From positions 186,001 to 250,000 of the forward strand of contig NZ_JAURYQ010000006.1 in the NCBI RefSeq assembly GCF_030653815.1: DNA of 64,000 bases. Direction: 5' to 3'. The position numbers and the translations under genes are program-made. The notes beneath the pieces are model-generated. The model made no database searches and was not told where the DNA came from. It saw only the letters and a program-made list of their open reading frames with translations. This DNA is from Rhodoferax sp. GTDB taxonomy: Bacteria > Pseudomonadota > Gammaproteobacteria > Burkholderiales > Burkholderiaceae_C. Of this stretch, positions 1 to 8,542 are shown piece after piece. Position 1 is the stretch's first letter. Every line of letters begins with the position of its first letter.

Positions 1-294
1 GATGCGCGTGCCGATAGGCTCGAGCTTGGCATTGAGCAACACTGCTGCATTGCCATCAAATTTGACCAAAGAGCCGTCGCTGCGACGGATGCCCTTGGCC
101 GTGCGCACCACCACAGCACTGTAGACGTCGCCTTTTTTGACACGTCCACGAGGCGCGGCTTCCTTGATGCTCACTTTAATAATGTCGCCTACGCTGGCGT
201 AGCGACGCTTGGATCCGCCCAGCACCTTAATGCACAGAACGGACTTGGCGCCAGTGTTGTCGGCGACTTCGAGTCGAGATTCGGTTTGGATCAT
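1..294 (-). CDS. rplN: 50S ribosomal protein L14, partial (C-terminus off window)
   Basis: Ribosomal protein uL14 of the large subunit. The first 98 codons are present, starting [17 protein letters not shown], a typical L14 N-terminus; later segments such as [15 protein letters not shown] and [13 protein letters not shown] also match the family. L14 is usually 122 residues, so about 24 are missing beyond base 1. It is the first gene of its transcript here: no rpsQ lies upstream, and the next gene (proC) points the other way. A good sigma70-type promoter lies about 145 bases upstream. Confidence 0.97.
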   Translation of the reverse strand, partial: MIQTESRLEVADNTGAKSVLCIKVLGGSKRRYASVGDIIKVSIKEAAPRGRVKKGDVYSAVVVRTAKGIRRSDGSLVKFDGNAAVLLNAKLEPIGTRI

Positions 295-687
295 TTGTTT
301 AATTCCCAACTTGCACTGAAAACCGGCCTGCACAACGCTTAGCCTTACTTCAGTCAGTCTTGGGCCCGTTACACGCAACATGAACCACTCATGTCGTTAG
401 CTTTGGGCAGATACTTCGGTTTTAACGCGAAGCCTCGTATTATGCAGCAAAAATTTAGCTCGATCAAGGATTTTCTTGTGCGCAGAGCAAATATTGTTGA
501 CACAGGTTATTCATGGCGCGCTGCAAACCTCACCATCGCCTCGCTCAAGCCTTCGCACAGCCACCTCCCTGCGCCTGGCAAGGCAAACCGAACTGCTACT
601 CGAGCCCTGGAAGCCAAAGGCCCACACATTTGATTAGACTCAAGCTTTCCAACAACCATGACGCGGTCTCACCCACGCATAAAACTC
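295..687. other. Divergent intergenic region between rplN and proC
   Basis: A stretch of 393 bases with no supported gene. It contains the rplN promoter and leader (minus strand). A reading frame at 391-633 (+) has no recognisable family or ribosome site and is not called. I see no clear proC promoter. Confidence 0.7.
427..467 (-). promoter_or_regulatory. Candidate sigma70 promoter of the rplN (spc) operon
   Basis: On the minus strand TTGATC (467-462) is followed by a 17-base spacer and CATAAT (444-439). Four bases after the -10 comes GGCTTCGC (434-427). The same -10/N4/GGCTTCGC arrangement occurs at the rplM promoter. A GC-rich discriminator is typical of ribosomal promoters under stringent control (inference). 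The implied 5' leader is about 135 bases, and its first bases can pair with CGAAG formed by 418-414. Confidence 0.65.
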
Positions 688-1503
688 ATGAGCAAACGTA
701 TCGCATTCATTGGCGGAGGCAACATGGCCAGCGCCCTCATCAGTGGTCTGATCAAACAGGGATTACCGTCCGACCTGATTGACGTGGTGGAACCCTTCGC
801 CGATGCGCGGGACAAGCTGCTGGCCAGCTTTGGCATCACCGCCCGTCCCGAAGCGGGTGCTTTTTTGATGGATGCCGCGCTGGTGGTCTGGGCTGTCAAG
901 CCGCAAACGTTCAAGGCGGCGGCACTGGCCGTGGCACCACACACCCCTGGACGTTTGCACTTGAGCGTGGCGGCTGGCATTCGAAGCGACAGCATTGCCA
1001 CCTGGTTGGACAGCGAGCGCGTCGTGCGCGCCATGCCCAACACGCCCGCACTGATTGGTCAGGGCATCACCGGCCTGTTTGCCCGCACCAGTGTCACGGC
1101 GAACGACAAAGCCTTTGTGGAACAAGTCATCGCCACCACCGGCGAATCCCTCTGGCTCGATGCCGAAGACCAGCTGGATGTGGTCACGGCCCTGTCAGGC
1201 TCGGGGCCAGCCTATGTGTTCTATTTCATGGAGGCCATGACCATGGCGGGCACCGAAATGGGCTTGAGCCGCGAACAGGCACTGCAACTCGCCGTGGCCA
1301 CCTTCAGTGGCGCCAGCGCATTGGTAAAAACCACGGGAGATGCACCCCAGGTGCTGCGCCAGCGCGTCACCTCCAAAGGCGGCACCACCTTTGCCGCCAT
1401 CTCCAGCATGGAAGACAACGACGTGCGCGCCCTGTTCATCGATGCCATGTACGCAGCCCGTGAACGCGCCAAAGAACTTGGCGACGAGTTTGGCGCAGAC
1501 TGA
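688..1503 (+). CDS. proC: Pyrroline-5-carboxylate reductase
   Basis: Final step of proline synthesis: NAD(P)H-dependent reduction of pyrroline-5-carboxylate, in the cytosol. The protein (271 aa) starts MSKRIAFIGGGNMASAL, a Rossmann GxGxM motif. The family signature is in the C-terminal half: SGSGPAYVFYFMEAM and VTSKGGTTFAAI. An upstream in-frame ATG at 658 would add ten residues before the conserved start, so 688 is preferred although neither has a clear ribosome site. The gene is convergent with ubiA, 5 bases away. Confidence 0.95.
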   Translation: MSKRIAFIGGGNMASALISGLIKQGLPSDLIDVVEPFADARDKLLASFGITARPEAGAFLMDAALVVWAVKPQTFKAAALAVAPHTPGRLHLSVAAGIRSDSIATWLDSERVVRAMPNTPALIGQGITGLFARTSVTANDKAFVEQVIATTGESLWLDAEDQLDVVTALSGSGPAYVFYFMEAMTMAGTEMGLSREQALQLAVATFSGASALVKTTGDAPQVLRQRVTSKGGTTFAAISSMEDNDVRALFIDAMYAARERAKELGDEFGAD

Positions 1504-1508
1504 GCGGA

Positions 1509-2372
1509 TTAGCGAAAAAAATAACTGGCGGCAATACCGGCAAAAACGGTAAAGCCCAGCCAATGGTTCAGCCTGAAAGCCTTGAAACAGCCCTCACGTG
1601 AACGCGAGCGGATCAGGGTGAAATGCCAGGCCACCTGAGCCAAAGCCAACGACATGGCCAGATAAAACAGTGGGTTTGCCGCATACTGACCCAGGGTCAC
1701 TGACCAGACGCCGATGAAGCCCAGATAGCACAAGGTGACCACCAGCACATCCCAGCGACCCAAGGTGATGGCCGAAGTTTTGATGCCAATGCGCAGGTCA
1801 TCGTCGCGGTCCACCATGGCGTATTCAGTGTCGTAAGCCAGCACCCAGAACAGGTTACCCAACATCAGCCACCAGGCCAGCGGCGGCACATCGCCGCGCA
1901 CGGCAGCAAACGCCATGGGAATGCCCATGCCAAAAGCAATTCCCAGGACGGCCTGCGGCATGGACACAAAGCGCTTGGCATACGGGTAAGCCAGCGTGAC
2001 GGCCAACGCCGCACACGACAAGCCAATCGTGAGGGCATTGGTGGTGAGCACCAGCGCAAAGGCCAACAGCGCCAGCAGCGCCCCCACCATCAGCGCCTCT
2101 TTCACCGACACCGCGCCGGTGGTCACCGGCCGCCCCGCCGTGCGCTTGACATGTTTGTCAAACTCGCGATCTGCCACATCGTTGATGCAGCAGCCGGCAC
2201 TGCGCATCAAAACCGTGCCCAGTACAAAGACGCCAAACAAATGCCAGCCCGGAAAGCCTCCAGCGGCCACCCACAGCGCGGCCAGTGCTGGCCACAGCAA
2301 CAGCAGCCAACCCGCCGGGCGGTCCCAACGGATCAAGGCCAGGTACAAATTGAATTTCTTACGCCAACGCAT
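1509..2372 (-). CDS. ubiA: 4-hydroxybenzoate polyprenyltransferase
   Basis: Inner-membrane prenyltransferase that attaches the polyprenyl tail to 4-hydroxybenzoate in ubiquinone synthesis. The protein is 287 aa and rich in membrane segments. Both aspartate motifs are visible: NDVADREFD near residue 64 (the prenyl-diphosphate/Mg site) and [12 protein letters not shown] in the second half. The start [22 protein letters not shown] is normal for the family. It is followed on the same strand (upstream) by oxyR with a 36-base gap. Confidence 0.95.
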   Translation of the reverse strand: MRWRKKFNLYLALIRWDRPAGWLLLLWPALAALWVAAGGFPGWHLFGVFVLGTVLMRSAGCCINDVADREFDKHVKRTAGRPVTTGAVSVKEALMVGALLALLAFALVLTTNALTIGLSCAALAVTLAYPYAKRFVSMPQAVLGIAFGMGIPMAFAAVRGDVPPLAWWLMLGNLFWVLAYDTEYAMVDRDDDLRIGIKTSAITLGRWDVLVVTLCYLGFIGVWSVTLGQYAANPLFYLAMSLALAQVAWHFTLIRSRSREGCFKAFRLNHWLGFTVFAGIAASYFFR

Positions 2373-2408
2373 CGTTTTCTTTCTTCTTCGGTTTCACCCA
2401 TTCGGCCA

Positions 2409-3356
2409 TCAGGACAAACGCCGTACGCCCGGCAACTCACAGGCATAAATCGCGTTGCGCAGGGCGGCAATGGCCTCATAACGGGTAAAACTCCGCCGCC
2501 AGACCAGCACCACACGTCGTGTGGGCGGGTCGCCCGCAAAGGGCAGGTATTTGACATAAGCGTCTTCGAGGCGCCGGGCTTTTGCCGCCAGTGCTTCCTT
2601 GGGGACACTCAGGCGCGGCACCAGGGTGACCCCCATGCCCGCGGCCACCATATGCTTGATGGTTTCCAGCGAGGAGCCCTCGAAGCTCTTGCGAATGCCC
2701 TCGGCATTGCTGGAAAAACGGGCAAACTCGGGACACACTTCGAGCACATGATCGCGAAAACAGTGACCACTGCCAAGCAGCAGCATGGTCTCGTTCTTCA
2801 TCTCGTCACTGGTCACCTCGGCCTGGGCCGCGAGCGGGTGATTGGCCGGCACAGCCGCCATGAAAGGCTCATCGTAAAGGGGCGCCACGGCCAGCCCGGC
2901 GTCCGGAAAAGGTTCCGCCAGAATGGCGCAATCAATCTCACCCGTGCGCAACATCTCCAGCAACCTCACGGTGAAGTTTTCTTGGAGCATCAAGGGCATT
3001 TGCGGAGTCTTGGATATCATCTGGCGCACCAAGTCCGGCAACAAATACGGACCAATGGTGTAGATGATGCCCAGCGCCAGCGACCCGCCCAGCGGGTCCT
3101 TGCCGCGTTTGGCAATTTCCTTGATGGCGGCTGCCTGCTCCAGCACACTTTGCGCCTGGCGCACGATTTCCTCGCCCAACGGCGTCACGGTCACCTCATT
3201 GGCGCTGCGCTCGAACAGCTTCACATCGAGTTCCTCCTCGAGCTTTTTTACCGCCACCGACAGGGTCGGCTGCGACACAAAGCAAGCCTCGGCCGCCTTG
3301 CCGAAATGCCGCTCACGCGCGACGGCAACGATGTATTTGAGTTCAGTCAGGGTCAT
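2409..3356 (-). CDS. oxyR: Hydrogen peroxide-inducible LysR-type regulator OxyR
   Basis: Peroxide sensor and transcription activator. The start is placed at 3356 (MTLTELKYIVAVARERHFGK), giving 315 aa and the usual OxyR/LysR N-terminal helix-turn-helix; an open frame continues upstream but is not LysR-like. In this numbering the two redox cysteines fall at 199 and 208 within GHCFRDHVLEVC, the same positions and spacing as the disulfide switch of E. coli OxyR. It is divergent from a CBS-domain gene over 131 bases, so shared or autogenous control is possible. Confidence 0.94.
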   Translation of the reverse strand: MTLTELKYIVAVARERHFGKAAEACFVSQPTLSVAVKKLEEELDVKLFERSANEVTVTPLGEEIVRQAQSVLEQAAAIKEIAKRGKDPLGGSLALGIIYTIGPYLLPDLVRQMISKTPQMPLMLQENFTVRLLEMLRTGEIDCAILAEPFPDAGLAVAPLYDEPFMAAVPANHPLAAQAEVTSDEMKNETMLLLGSGHCFRDHVLEVCPEFARFSSNAEGIRKSFEGSSLETIKHMVAAGMGVTLVPRLSVPKEALAAKARRLEDAYVKYLPFAGDPPTRRVVLVWRRSFTRYEAIAALRNAIYACELPGVRRLS

Positions 3357-3428
3357 GCTGCTATTTTCACCTACGGCGCGCTCGACCCGCGCATCAGGGT
3401 TTGTACCGACACGGCATTGTGACTGGGG

Positions 3429-3446
3429 TTGATCTGAGTCAATCAA
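3429..3446. promoter_or_regulatory. Imperfect palindrome in the oxyR/CBS intergenic region
   Basis: TTGAT (3429-3433) and ATCAA (3442-3446) form a symmetrical arm pair around 8 bases, in the short divergent region. This could be an operator, but the word is simple and does not clearly match the long OxyR consensus. Weak call. Confidence 0.25.
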
Positions 3447-3487
3447 ACACATGGCAAAGCCTCTAGCATTCAAACAGGAGAATGCCC

Positions 3488-3910
3488 ATGTTTGATTTAC
3501 CCATCCGCAGCGTCATGGAACGCAAAAAATTCATCACTGCGGCGCCCAACACCACCGTCAGCCAGGCAGCCCGCTTGATGGCGACCAAGAACGCCGGTGC
3601 CGTGCTGGTCGTTGAAGACGATCAACTGATCGGCATATTTACCGAACGGGATGTGGTGTTTCGCGTGATCGCCCTGGGACTCGATCCGAGAGAAACCTGC
3701 TTGCGGCAAGTGATGACCGCCGATCCCAAAACACTCAGCCCAAACCAGTGCTACGGCCACGCCCTGGTCATCATGCAGGAAAACGGCTTTCGCCACGTGC
3801 CCGTGGTGGAGGAGAATCTGCCCATCGGCATTATCTCGTCGCGCAACGCGATGGACCCCGACCTGGAAGAGTTTGTCGCGGATCAACGCCGGCGTGAACA
3901 CTACCGCTAG
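3488..3910 (+). CDS. CBS-domain protein
   Basis: Small protein (140 aa) made almost entirely of two CBS domains, which bind adenine nucleotides or related ligands in many regulators. Domain 1 covers roughly residues 7-65 (VMERKKFITAAPNTTVSQAARLM, GAVLVV, IGIFTERDVVFRVI written as separate motifs); domain 2 about 75-130 (VMTADPKTLSP, FRHVPVVEENLPIGIISSR). AGGAG at 3476-3480 lies 7 bases before the ATG at 3488, which favours it over the ATG at 3482. The partner or ligand is unknown; its divergent neighbour is oxyR. Confidence 0.88.
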   Translation: MFDLPIRSVMERKKFITAAPNTTVSQAARLMATKNAGAVLVVEDDQLIGIFTERDVVFRVIALGLDPRETCLRQVMTADPKTLSPNQCYGHALVIMQENGFRHVPVVEENLPIGIISSRNAMDPDLEEFVADQRRREHYR

Positions 3911-3939
3911 GCTATCACCCCCCGCAGATCAAGGGTCGG

Positions 3940-6015
3940 TCAGGCGTTCAGATAATCGGTCTTGCCACCCAGCCAGCGCTGCACATGTTGCGCGGCCAGC
4001 GCAGGGTGTTGGTCCAGCAGCAGCGGCGCCAGGTGACGCGCCCAGTCCAGCAGCCGGGCATCTTCCACCACGTCGGCAAAACGCAGCATGGCATCGCCCG
4101 ACTGGCGCGCGCCCATGAACTCGCCCGGTCCACGAATTTCCAGGTCACGCCGGGCGATCTCAAAACCATCGCTGGTTTGCGCCATCGCCTTGAGGCGCGC
4201 TCGCGCGGTATCACCCAGGCGTGGCGCGTCACCGGTGGCGTACAGCAGCACACAAGCCGACGCCGCTGCGCCACGACCTACCCGGCCACGCAACTGGTGC
4301 AACTGGCTCAGGCCAAAGCGCTCGGCGTGCTCAATCACCATCAGCGAGGCATTGGGCACGTCCACCCCCACTTCAATCACCGTGGTACTCACCAGCACCC
4401 CCATCTGACCGCCAACAAACAGGCTCATCACCACTTTTTTCTCGAGCACGGGCATGCGTGAATGCAGCAGACCCACCAGTACGCCGGGCAGAGCCGCACT
4501 GAGTTGCGCGTGGGTTTCTGTCGCATTACGCAGATCCAGCGCCTCACTCTCTTCGATCAAGGGGCAGACCCAGTAAATCTGCCGCCCCTGCACCAATTGG
4601 TCACTGATGCGGGCAATCACCTCGTCGCGGCGCGCGTCATGAATCACCCGGGTCACGATGGGGGTTCGCCCGGGCGGCAACTCGTCAATGGTGGATACAT
4701 CCAGGTCGGCGTAGTAACTCATGGCCAGCGTGCGCGGGATGGGTGTGGCCGTCATCATCAGCAGGTGGGGCTCCAGATCCGGGCTGCCCAGCTTTTCCCG
4801 CAGGGCCAGACGCTGTGCCACGCCAAAACGGTGCTGCTCATCGATGATGGCCAGGGCCAACTTGTGAAATTGCACCTTGCCCTGGATCAAGGCATGGGTA
4901 CCCACCACCAACGCAGCCTGCCCGCTGGCGATCAAGGCCAACATCTCACGCCGCTCCTTGGCTTTCTGACTTCCTGTCAACCAGGCCACGGTCACGCCGA
5001 GCGGCTGCAACCAGTCCACCAGCTTGGCAAAGTGCTGGGTGGCCAGAATTTCGGTAGGGGCCATCAGTGCACACTGCCAGCCGGCCCCCATGCACTGCGC
5101 AGCGGCCAGCGCGGCCACCACGGTTTTGCCGGCACCGACATCGCCTTGCAGCAGGCGGTGCATGGGCGCCGGCCGGGCAAGGTCCCGATTGATTTCAGCC
5201 ACCACACGCCGCTGCGCTGTGGTCAATTGAAACGGCAGTGTCGCCAGCAAACGTTCAAACAAGCTGTCAGCACTGGCCCCAGACAGCGCTGGCGAGCGCA
5301 AGCGGGCACGCGAACGCCGCGATTGCAGTTGCGAAAGTTGCTGCGCCAGCAACTCCTCGGCCTTGAGTCGTTGCCAGGCCGGGTGACTGTGATCCTGCAG
5401 GGTATCGAGCGACACATCAGGCGTGGGGTTGTGCAGGAACGAGAGTGCTTGACGAAGATTCCAGACGGGCTCCAACCCAATCTCCTGCAAGTACGCTGCA
5501 GGCACGGTTTCAGGCAGCTCTGCGCGCGCCAGGCCGGCCTGCACCGCCCGGCGCAAATAGGCCTGGGGTAAACCGGCCGCCGTGGGGTAAACCGGAGTCA
5601 GTGCCGTGGCCAGTTCGCCACCCGCGGGCTTGACCACCGGATGCATCATGGTGAGGCCGGCAAAACCACCGCGAATCTCACCGCGCACCCTGATCAGATT
5701 CCCGACAGCAAGCGCTTTTTGTTGGGATGGATAAAAGGTAAAAAAACGCAACAGACAGGTGCCGCTGCCGTCGTCGAGCGTGACCAGCAGTTGCCGGTGG
5801 CCACCAAGCTTGACTTCGGCATGGGTCACCCGGCCCTCCAACTGTGCCACCTCACCTTCGCGAACGTCGCGCAATTTGACCAGTCGCGTTTCATCTTCAT
5901 AGCGTAGTGGCAAGTGCAAGGCCAGGTCAATCGGTCGTACCAGCCCGAGCTTGCGCAAGACCTTTTGCGGGCCAGTCAGCGGCTTGACGGCTGGAGTTAC
6001 AGGCGGGAGTGGCAT
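3940..6015 (-). CDS. recG: ATP-dependent DNA helicase RecG
   Basis: Branch-migration helicase that reverses stalled replication forks and processes Holliday junctions. The order is an N-terminal wedge/OB region (LEGRVTHAEVKLGGHRQLLVTL), helicase domain 1 with Walker A GDVGAGKTVVA and the DEQH box IIDEQHRFG, then TATPIPRTLAM and helicase domain 2 ending QLRGRVGRG. From the chosen ATG at 6015 (MPLPPVTPAVKPLTG) it is 691 aa, close to the 693 aa of E. coli RecG. In-frame ATGs at 6030, 6051 and 6057 are possible but add non-conserved residues; no ribosome site decides. Confidence 0.94.
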   Translation of the reverse strand: MPLPPVTPAVKPLTGPQKVLRKLGLVRPIDLALHLPLRYEDETRLVKLRDVREGEVAQLEGRVTHAEVKLGGHRQLLVTLDDGSGTCLLRFFTFYPSQQKALAVGNLIRVRGEIRGGFAGLTMMHPVVKPAGGELATALTPVYPTAAGLPQAYLRRAVQAGLARAELPETVPAAYLQEIGLEPVWNLRQALSFLHNPTPDVSLDTLQDHSHPAWQRLKAEELLAQQLSQLQSRRSRARLRSPALSGASADSLFERLLATLPFQLTTAQRRVVAEINRDLARPAPMHRLLQGDVGAGKTVVAALAAAQCMGAGWQCALMAPTEILATQHFAKLVDWLQPLGVTVAWLTGSQKAKERREMLALIASGQAALVVGTHALIQGKVQFHKLALAIIDEQHRFGVAQRLALREKLGSPDLEPHLLMMTATPIPRTLAMSYYADLDVSTIDELPPGRTPIVTRVIHDARRDEVIARISDQLVQGRQIYWVCPLIEESEALDLRNATETHAQLSAALPGVLVGLLHSRMPVLEKKVVMSLFVGGQMGVLVSTTVIEVGVDVPNASLMVIEHAERFGLSQLHQLRGRVGRGAAASACVLLYATGDAPRLGDTARARLKAMAQTSDGFEIARRDLEIRGPGEFMGARQSGDAMLRFADVVEDARLLDWARHLAPLLLDQHPALAAQHVQRWLGGKTDYLNA

Positions 6016-6063
6016 ACACCAATTTTGCATGCAATCAGGCAGCGACTTCATTATCATCACGCC

Positions 6064-6858
6064 ATGTCCGCCCGCCCTGCCTTGCCTGACCGCCAGTTCA
6101 CATGGTTGCATGCACCACTGCGCCATTGGCACAGCTGGTGGCACATGTTTTATGTGGCTTCGGTAGTGCTGGCGCTGGCGCTCAGCCCGAGCAGCTATAC
6201 GCCCGAGTTTCGGCGCCTTACCGCCCAGCACATCCACGCCAGCACCTGGCGGGTGATCCCCTGGTTCACGGCGCTTTCAGCCTTGCTGAGCCTGGTGTTG
6301 ATTCGCATTGTGGTGGTGACCGCCCTGAGCTACGGCTTGTCGCAATATGCCCTGCAAATGGTGGTACGGGTGCTGGTGCTGGAGCTCATCCCGCTGGCAG
6401 CCGCCTTGTTTGTCGCCTTGCGCGCGGGTCTGGCTTTTAACGCTGGCGCCGTCGGCGTGGCAGCCCAGCCCGCCGTGGCGCCAGGGCCACTCGACCTGGC
6501 TCACCTGCGCGACCATTTGACGCCACGCGTGCTGGCCGATGCCTTCGCCGTGCTGGCCCTGGCCATGCTTAGCAGCGTGGTGATTCTGGTATTGACTTAC
6601 CTGACCGTTTATGGTCTGTCGCCCTGGGGCTTGCCCGGTTTCACCCGTACCGTGGGCCAGGTGTTTGATCTGCAGGTCAGCCTGGGCTTCATTCTGAAAA
6701 CCCTGTTTTTCAGTCTGGCGGTCGCCGTGGTGCCCATGGCCGCCAGCCTGGAGGCCACGCAACAGCGCGTCACAGATACGATCCAACCAGGCGCCGTGCG
6801 ACTGTTCCTGGTCCTGTTTTTGCTGGAAGCGACCTCGCTTGTCGTCAAATACGCCTGA
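6064..6858 (+). CDS. MlaE-like ABC transporter permease (divergent)
   Basis: Membrane protein of 264 aa with several hydrophobic segments (about residues 25-45, 65-95, 105-125, 165-190, 215-235, 245-262). The pattern LVLELIPLAAALFVALRAG resembles the core of MlaE-type permeases that move phospholipids or other lipids between membranes. An MCE-domain gene follows after 17 bases, which supports this reading. The protein is divergent from textbook MlaE, and no ATP-binding subunit is encoded nearby. It is divergent from recG with about 48 bases between starts. Confidence 0.72.
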   Translation: MSARPALPDRQFTWLHAPLRHWHSWWHMFYVASVVLALALSPSSYTPEFRRLTAQHIHASTWRVIPWFTALSALLSLVLIRIVVVTALSYGLSQYALQMVVRVLVLELIPLAAALFVALRAGLAFNAGAVGVAAQPAVAPGPLDLAHLRDHLTPRVLADAFAVLALAMLSSVVILVLTYLTVYGLSPWGLPGFTRTVGQVFDLQVSLGFILKTLFFSLAVAVVPMAASLEATQQRVTDTIQPGAVRLFLVLFLLEATSLVVKYA

Positions 6859-6875
6859 CCCACCCGGAACCGCCC

Positions 6876-7853
6876 ATGACCGATACCACCGAAGCCAGCC
6901 CAGACCTCACCCACATCGAGCGCCGCGCCAAGGGGCTGTTATTGCTGATGGCCGCCTTGGTGGCGGGCTTTGTGCTTTATGTGATGGTGGCCCGCGGTGT
7001 GTTTGAGAGCACCCAGCAGTTGGTGCTGATCTCGGACGACTCCGAGGGCGTCATCGTGGGCATGGACCTGACGTTTTCTGGTTTTCCCATCGGCCGGGTG
7101 CGGCGCATCGAACTGGCGCCCGATGGCATGGCCCGCATGGTGGTTGACGTGCCCCACAAACAGGCGCACTGGTTACGCAGTTCCAGCATTTTCACCCTGG
7201 AACGAGGCATGGTGGGTGACACCCGTATCCGCGCCTACAGCGGCATCCTGGGCGACCCACCACTGCCCCCCGACGCGGAGCGCACGTTGCTGCGCGGCGA
7301 CACCTCGGCTGAAGTGCCACGCCTGATCGCCTCGGCCCGTGCTCTGCTGGAAAACCTGGAAGCCATGACCGGCACCGAGTCACCCCTCAACGCCAGCCTG
7401 GGACAACTTAAAACCACCACCGAGCGCATGAACGGCCGTTATGGCGTGTTGACCGGTGTCATGGGCAGCGAGAGCAACGCCAAACAAATCATCCAGACGC
7501 TGGAGCGCACCAACAGCCTGCTGGCGAAAGCGGAGCAACGCATGTTTGGCAGCGGTGGCCTGGTGGATGCCACCCAGGTCACCTTGAACAGCACCCAGGC
7601 CACCATGAACAGCGGAAAAGCGGCGCTGGAGCAATTGCAGAACGCCATCGGCGACACCCGCAACACTTTGAAAAACGTCGACGCGGTGCTGGCCGAAGCC
7701 CAGGCGGTTGGCGCCAATGCGCGTATCGCCAGCACCGACCTGGGCGTGTTACGTGCAGAAGTCGAGGCCAGCTTGCGCCGCCTGAGCCAGCTCACCGACG
7801 AGATCAACCGCAAGTGGCCTTTCGCCCGCGATACCGAGATCAAGTTGCCATGA
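6876..7853 (+). CDS. MCE-domain (MlaD-like) protein, membrane anchored
   Basis: Periplasmic lipid-binding protein of an MCE transporter, 325 aa. One N-terminal membrane anchor (about residues 20-42, LLLLMAALVAGFVLYVMVA) is followed by an MCE domain (about 45-125: GMDLTFSGFPIGRVRRIEL and later GDTRIRAYSGILG). The rest is a helical tail with long repeats of polar residues, likely coiled coil. The stop overlaps the start of the next gene (ATGA), so the three genes form one operon. The substrate is unknown. Confidence 0.87.
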   Translation: MTDTTEASPDLTHIERRAKGLLLLMAALVAGFVLYVMVARGVFESTQQLVLISDDSEGVIVGMDLTFSGFPIGRVRRIELAPDGMARMVVDVPHKQAHWLRSSSIFTLERGMVGDTRIRAYSGILGDPPLPPDAERTLLRGDTSAEVPRLIASARALLENLEAMTGTESPLNASLGQLKTTTERMNGRYGVLTGVMGSESNAKQIIQTLERTNSLLAKAEQRMFGSGGLVDATQVTLNSTQATMNSGKAALEQLQNAIGDTRNTLKNVDAVLAEAQAVGANARIASTDLGVLRAEVEASLRRLSQLTDEINRKWPFARDTEIKLP

Positions 7854-8536
7854 AACGTTTTTTAGCCCTGACTACCGCCCTGCTGCTGGTCGCTTGTGCC
7901 AGCGCACCACCGCCTCCCGAATGGCAAAGTCAATCGTTTGCAGCGCTCAAAAGTTACACGGCAGCTTACCTGCGCGGCAACACGCGGGTGGCAGAAGTCG
8001 AATTTGAGCGCGCCAAAGCCGAAATTGCCCGCACCGGCCGGCCCGACCTGATGGCACGCATTGAGCTGCTGCGCTGTGCCACGCAAGTGGCCAGCCTGGT
8101 CATGGACCCCTGCGTGGCTTACCACGCCCTGGCACAGGACGCCGCGTTTGCGGAGCAGGCCTACGCCAGCTTCATCGCGGGGCGCTGGGACACGCTGCAA
8201 GCGCCACATTTACCCTTGCACTATCGCGCCTTGGTGACCCAAACCCAGGCATCGATGAGGCAGACCGCCAAGCCCGAACAGGGTGCAAACGCCCAAATCC
8301 CAAGCAAACTCCTTCGAATTGAAGATCCGTTGGCGCGCCTGGTGGCCGCCGGGGCACTGATTCAAAGGGAGCCTTTGAGCAACGCGGACATTGATCTGGC
8401 GGTTGAAACCGCGTCAGCGCAGGGCTGGCGCCGACCCTTGCTGGCCTGGCTTGGCGTGCAGCTCAAACGCAATCAAAGCCTTGGCAACACCGGGGCCGCA
8501 GCCGCCATTCAGCGGCGCATTGATTTGGCGCTGTAG
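7850..8536 (+). CDS. Putative lipoprotein of the MCE operon
   Basis: Protein of 228 aa with a lipoprotein signal MKRFLALTTALLLVACASA; the lipobox LVAC puts the lipidated cysteine at residue 17. The remainder is alanine-rich and helical (tetratricopeptide-like in feel, not proven) and I do not recognise a named domain. The ATG overlaps the MCE stop codon, so it is translationally coupled and probably the outer-membrane or periplasmic partner of that transporter. It converges with ffh, 6 bases away. Confidence 0.8.
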   Translation: MKRFLALTTALLLVACASAPPPPEWQSQSFAALKSYTAAYLRGNTRVAEVEFERAKAEIARTGRPDLMARIELLRCATQVASLVMDPCVAYHALAQDAAFAEQAYASFIAGRWDTLQAPHLPLHYRALVTQTQASMRQTAKPEQGANAQIPSKLLRIEDPLARLVAAGALIQREPLSNADIDLAVETASAQGWRRPLLAWLGVQLKRNQSLGNTGAAAAIQRRIDLAL

Positions 8537-8542
8537 GGCGTT

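Noticed and set aside
391..633. 80-codon frame between rplN and proC
   Set aside because: No ribosome site or family; it overlaps the rplN promoter and leader.
2151..3422. 423-codon frame on the plus strand
   Set aside because: It lies antisense to ubiA and oxyR; its protein is rich in His/Gln/Arg with no family features, typical of a shadow frame in GC-rich DNA.
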